Assembly (NCBI GenBank): GCA_964642815.1
Contig: CAZXSA010000307.1
Location: 1-5,597, forward strand
Direction: 5' to 3'
Source of the DNA: JAAYCU01 sp964642815
Lineage (GTDB): Bacteria; Planctomycetota; Phycisphaerae; UBA1845; PWPN01
Length of the DNA: 5,597 nucleotides
Under the pieces are notes generated by a model. The model was not told the origin of the DNA. It did no database searches and was given only the letters and a program-made list of their open reading frames with translations. This document shows, piece by piece, positions 2,707 through 5,597 of this stretch. Position 1 is the first letter of the stretch. Every line of letters begins with the position of its first letter. The translations under genes were made by a program, and so were the position numbers.

Positions 2707-5597
2707 CTACCCCAATTCTCCCATCGTGCAGACCACCGTTTCGCGTTTGGCTTGCAGTTCGGCGAGGCGTTGGCGTTCGCGGTCGACGATGTCGGCCGGG
2801 GCGCGGGCGGTGAAACTTTCGTTGCCCAGTTTGGATTCGATACCCTTGATCTGCTTGTCGAGGTTGGCCAGTTCGGCTTCCAGGCGTTTGTGCTCGGCGG
2901 CGGTGTCGATCACGTCGGCCACGAAAATCTGCATGTCGCCGATCACCAGGGTGGCCGCGTTGTTCGGCCGCGGCACGTCGGCCCCGATGGTCAACTCGCC
3001 CACCTTGGCCAGTTGCTTGATGACCTTGGCCTCGTGTTCCAGCGAGGCGACCCGGTCGGCCGGCACCTTAATGGTGACATCCACCGTCTGTTTCGGCGGG
3101 ACGTTCTGTTTCTGACGAATATCGCGCACGGCCCGCGTGGCCGTCTGCAGGTCGTCGAAAATCGCATCCACCTCAGGGGCGGCCAGTGCGGGCCAACCTT
3201 CGGCGGGCGGATACGACGCAACGATCAGGGCTTCGGGTGTATCCAGATCGGCGATTCCCGGCAGGCCGCGCCGCGGGGCCAGCTTGTTGAGGCTCTCCCA
3301 CAGCCGCTCGGTGATGAACGGCACGAACGGATGCAGCAGACGCAGCGATTGATCGAGGGCGAAGGCCAGCACCTGCCGGGCCTCGGCCGCCCGCCGGTTC
3401 TCGTTGAACCGCGGCTTGGCCAGTTCCAAATACCAATCGCACAGCGAATCCCAGAAGAAATCGCGAGCCAGACTGACCGCCCGGCTGAACTGGAACCGTT
3501 CCAGCGCGTCCTGAACCTCGACGGCCGCCCGATGCACCCGCGAGAGGATCCAGCGATCCTCTACCGGTAGTGTCGCAATATCCAGCTTGTCCATCGTCAC
3601 CCCTTCGAGGTTCATGAACGCGAAGCGGGCGGCGTTCCAGAGCTTGTTGCAGAAGTTGCGGCCAAGCTCGAACCGCTCGGAGCTTTGCAGTTCGCGGCCG
3701 TCGTCGAGTTTGACCTTCTTCATCGGCATACGGATGTCCTGCGTCTCGGTGGCCAGCGAGGCCATCGTGTAACGCAGGGCGTCGGCCCCGTAGGTTTCGA
3801 TGATGTCCACCGGGTCGAAGCCGTTGCCGAGGGTCTTCTTGAACGGCCGCCCCTGCCCGTCCTGGATCACCGCGTGAATGTACACATCATGGAAGGGCAC
3901 CTGGCCGATGTTGTACATCCCGGTCAAAACCATCCGCGCCACCCAGAGCGTGATGATCTCGCGGGCCGTGCTCAAGACCGAACCGGGATAATATCGCTGC
4001 AACTCCGGCGTCTGCTCCGGCCAACCCATCGTCGAGTGCGGCCACAAGGCCGAGCTGAACCAGGTGTCGAGAACGTCGGGATCACGATCGATCCTTACCA
4101 GATTCCTTGAGAACTCGGATGCGGGGTTACTTGCTTCCTTAAAACCAGGTACGAACACCGTTGCTGGTCTTCTGGGTTCACCTGGTTTCCATTCTTTCAT
4201 CTCGATGCCCTTGCGATATTCCTCAAGCGCGGTCAAAGCCATTTCGGCTCGCGGAGAGCCCGTGCATATACGCCACAGGTAGCAAGACTCCTCCTTGATG
4301 TAGTACTGTTCCTCTGTTATTCCACCTCTCTCGAAGAACTCTCGCAGTGCCCTTCGGCAAGTATCCACCTTCTGTTGTATTCGCTCCTCGTACGAATCGT
4401 CCACTACACCGCCTACATCTATAACTACTTCCCATATCGGAATCCGATGTCCCCACCACAATTGCCGGCTGATGCACCAGTCGCGTTTTTCGCCGAGCCA
4501 GTCGAGGTAGGTTTTCGCGTAGCGTTCGGGGAAGAAATGGACCTTGCCGCAGGCCTTGCGTTCGGCCGCGCTGCCGTGCTCTTTCTGGCAGACCATATCC
4601 ATCGCCAGTTGGGCCAGACCCGCGCGACCGCGGAGTCCTTCGATTTCCTTAGCCTCCTCGGCCGGCAGATCACCCATGCGCACAAACCACTGATCGGACA
4701 GATACGGCTCGATAGGTGTTTTGCTCCGGTCGCTGTGGCCGATCTCGATCATGCGGTCCTCGATTTTTTCGACCAGCCCGAGGGCCTCGAGGTTCGCCAG
4801 CACTTTTTTGCGAGCGTCGGTGGCGAATTTCTGGCCTTCGTACTTCGACGAATTCGGATTGACGCTGCCGTCAGGCTCAACGATGCGGGCCACCCGCCCG
4901 TCAGGCGTCATGACGTTAACCATGGGCAGATGGTGCCGTTGGCCGACATCGTAGTCATTGGCATCGTGGGCGGGGGTGATCTTCACGCAACCGCTGCCGA
5001 GTTCCGGCTTGGCCCATTCGTCGGCAATCAGCGGGATAGGCCGATCGACCAGCGGCAGGTTGAGCATCCGTCCGTCGCGGGCCATGTCCCGCAGTTTCAG
5101 CAACAAAGGCAGCATCGTCTTTCGCCGCTCGGCGAGTTCGTCAAGCTGGCTCTGCAACGCGGCCCGCTCCTTCACCGGGGCGGCCGCCAGTTCGTCCTTC
5201 AACTGCTGTTCGAGTTTATCGAGTGCGCCCTCAGGATCGGGATGCACGGCGACGGCCGTATCGCCCAGCATGGTTTCCGGCCGGGTGGTCGCGATATGCA
5301 CGAATTCCGGTTCGCCGGCCTTGGGATTAATCACCGGATACTTGAAGTGATAGAAATGGCCCTTGACCGTCTCGTGATAAACCTCGTCGTCGGCTACGGC
5401 GGTCTGCAAGTGCGTGTCCCAGTTGACCAGTCGCTTACCGCGAACAATCAACCCGTCGCGGAACAGCCGGAAGAACGTGTGCCGCACGGCCTTGGCGCAA
5501 ACCTCGTCGAGCGTGAATCGCGTCCGCGACCAGTCGCAGGAGCAGCCCATCAGCTTGAGTTGCTCGATGATCCGGTTACCGTACTGCTCCTTCCATT
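2707..5597 (-). CDS. valS: Valyl-tRNA synthetase, N-terminus beyond right edge
   Basis: This class Ia synthetase attaches valine to tRNA-Val in the cytoplasm and hydrolyses mischarged Thr-tRNA. There are 962 residues in the window, numbered from the edge. About 130 N-terminal residues including the HIGH motif are missing, by comparison with E. coli ValRS (951 residues). The upstream frame reads WKEQYGNRIIEQLKL into the edge. Visible parts are the editing-domain motifs TTRPET (103-108) and GSGCVKITPAHD (200-211), the catalytic core ISRQLWWGHRIP ending at 386, DPDVLDTWFSSA (505-516), the KMSKS-loop equivalent PFKKTLGN (584-591), GADALRY (603-609), a helical anticodon-binding domain (about 680-840) and the usual C-terminal coiled coil (about 898-955). 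Two segments are longer than in the E. coli enzyme, at 120-179 and 387-504. The frame is intact throughout, so it is likely functional. The TAG stop abuts a GC-rich hairpin. Confidence 0.97.
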   Translation of the reverse strand, partial: WKEQYGNRIIEQLKLMGCSCDWSRTRFTLDEVCAKAVRHTFFRLFRDGLIVRGKRLVNWDTHLQTAVADDEVYHETVKGHFYHFKYPVINPKAGEPEFVHIATTRPETMLGDTAVAVHPDPEGALDKLEQQLKDELAAAPVKERAALQSQLDELAERRKTMLPLLLKLRDMARDGRMLNLPLVDRPIPLIADEWAKPELGSGCVKITPAHDANDYDVGQRHHLPMVNVMTPDGRVARIVEPDGSVNPNSSKYEGQKFATDARKKVLANLEALGLVEKIEDRMIEIGHSDRSKTPIEPYLSDQWFVRMGDLPAEEAKEIEGLRGRAGLAQLAMDMVCQKEHGSAAERKACGKVHFFPERYAKTYLDWLGEKRDWCISRQLWWGHRIPIWEVVIDVGGVVDDSYEERIQQKVDTCRRALREFFERGGITEEQYYIKEESCYLWRICTGSPRAEMALTALEEYRKGIEMKEWKPGEPRRPATVFVPGFKEASNPASEFSRNLVRIDRDPDVLDTWFSSALWPHSTMGWPEQTPELQRYYPGSVLSTAREIITLWVARMVLTGMYNIGQVPFHDVYIHAVIQDGQGRPFKKTLGNGFDPVDIIETYGADALRYTMASLATETQDIRMPMKKVKLDDGRELQSSERFELGRNFCNKLWNAARFAFMNLEGVTMDKLDIATLPVEDRWILSRVHRAAVEVQDALERFQFSRAVSLARDFFWDSLCDWYLELAKPRFNENRRAAEARQVLAFALDQSLRLLHPFVPFITERLWESLNKLAPRRGLPGIADLDTPEALIVASYPPAEGWPALAAPEVDAIFDDLQTATRAVRDIRQKQNVPPKQTVDVTIKVPADRVASLEHEAKVIKQLAKVGELTIGADVPRPNNAATLVIGDMQIFVADVIDTAAEHKRLEAELANLDKQIKGIESKLGNESFTARAPADIVDRERQRLAELQAKRETVVCTMGELG
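4084..4437 (-). other. Expanded, lower-GC segment in the ValRS catalytic domain
   Basis: Between WWGHRIP and DPDVLDTWF there are 118 residues (387-504), against about 32 in E. coli ValRS. The segment is charged and mostly helix-like, with only three cysteines and no CxxC pair, so the zinc knuckle seen here in some ValRS enzymes is absent. Positions 4081-4440 are about 51% GC by hand count, while 120 bp on each side are about 62-65%. The frame is uninterrupted. It is too short for an intein and lacks intein splice motifs. Confidence 0.75.
5059..5238 (-). other. Coiled-coil-like insertion in the ValRS editing domain
   Basis: Between AVHP and LPLV there are 60 residues (120-179), where E. coli ValRS has about 14. 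The segment is rich in Leu, Glu, Lys, Gln and Arg with heptad-like spacing (LDKLEQQLKDEL, then LQSQLDELAERR), suggesting a helical hairpin. GC content matches its surroundings. I recall similar insertions in planctomycete ValRS, which would make it a lineage trait. Confidence 0.65.

Noticed and set aside
2752..3570. Long plus-strand open frame of 272 codons
   Set aside because: It lies wholly opposite the strongly conserved valS anticodon-binding and C-terminal regions, and its residue make-up is typical of an antisense shadow of GC-rich coding DNA.
4084..4437. Intein or inserted mobile element in valS
   Set aside because: The extra length is about 86 residues, too short for an intein. There are no splice-junction residues, no homing-endonuclease motif and no flanking repeats, and the frame is uninterrupted.
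851..4700. The 13-mer CACTGATCGGACA occurring three times (851-863, 1803-1815, 4688-4700)
   Set aside because: Two copies encode an SDQ peptide in unrelated genes (the membrane-protein start and LSDQWF in ValRS). Outside the core, flanks do not match beyond one base, so coincidence is the simplest reading.

Overview
The window looks like an ordinary chromosomal segment of a member of the Planctomycetota. This is an inference from protein style, not from a marker gene. Two small membrane proteins end in a zinc ribbon of the form CDHCGYxLxGLxxPRCPECG, a signature I associate with planctomycete proteins. The valyl-tRNA synthetase carries extra segments and a divergent KMSKS loop of a kind I recall from that phylum, and the intergenic DNA holds short GC-rich repeats and hairpins. 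By hand count, valS flanking sequence is about 63% GC and the membrane-protein gene at 1958-2482 about 45%.

All four genes are on the minus strand, so transcription runs right to left. From the right edge: valS (2707-5597) lacks its N-terminus, which lies beyond the edge. A 224-bp gap follows, with a perfect GC-rich hairpin abutting the valS stop and a second GC-rich repeat-like stretch. Next is a 174-residue zinc-ribbon membrane protein (1958-2482). A 285-bp gap then holds two copies of a composite direct repeat and an inverted repeat at the next ribosome binding site. It is followed by a 249-residue short-chain dehydrogenase/reductase (923-1672) and, 58 bp later, a 203-residue membrane protein with a zinc ribbon at each end (253-864). 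The last 252 bp to the left edge contain no convincing gene, but do contain a good minus-strand promoter-like sequence pointing out of the window.

valS is housekeeping: it charges tRNA-Val and edits mischarged tRNA. The dehydrogenase and the left membrane protein are close enough to share a transcript. The two zinc-ribbon proteins share a tail design, but nothing in the sequence shows a function or that they work together. I see no phage, transposase, CRISPR, toxin-antitoxin or defence system. The points most worth a second look are the extra low-GC segment in the ValRS catalytic domain, the KMSKS-loop replacement, the coiled-coil-like insertion in the editing domain, the intergenic repeats, and the paired zinc-ribbon membrane proteins.
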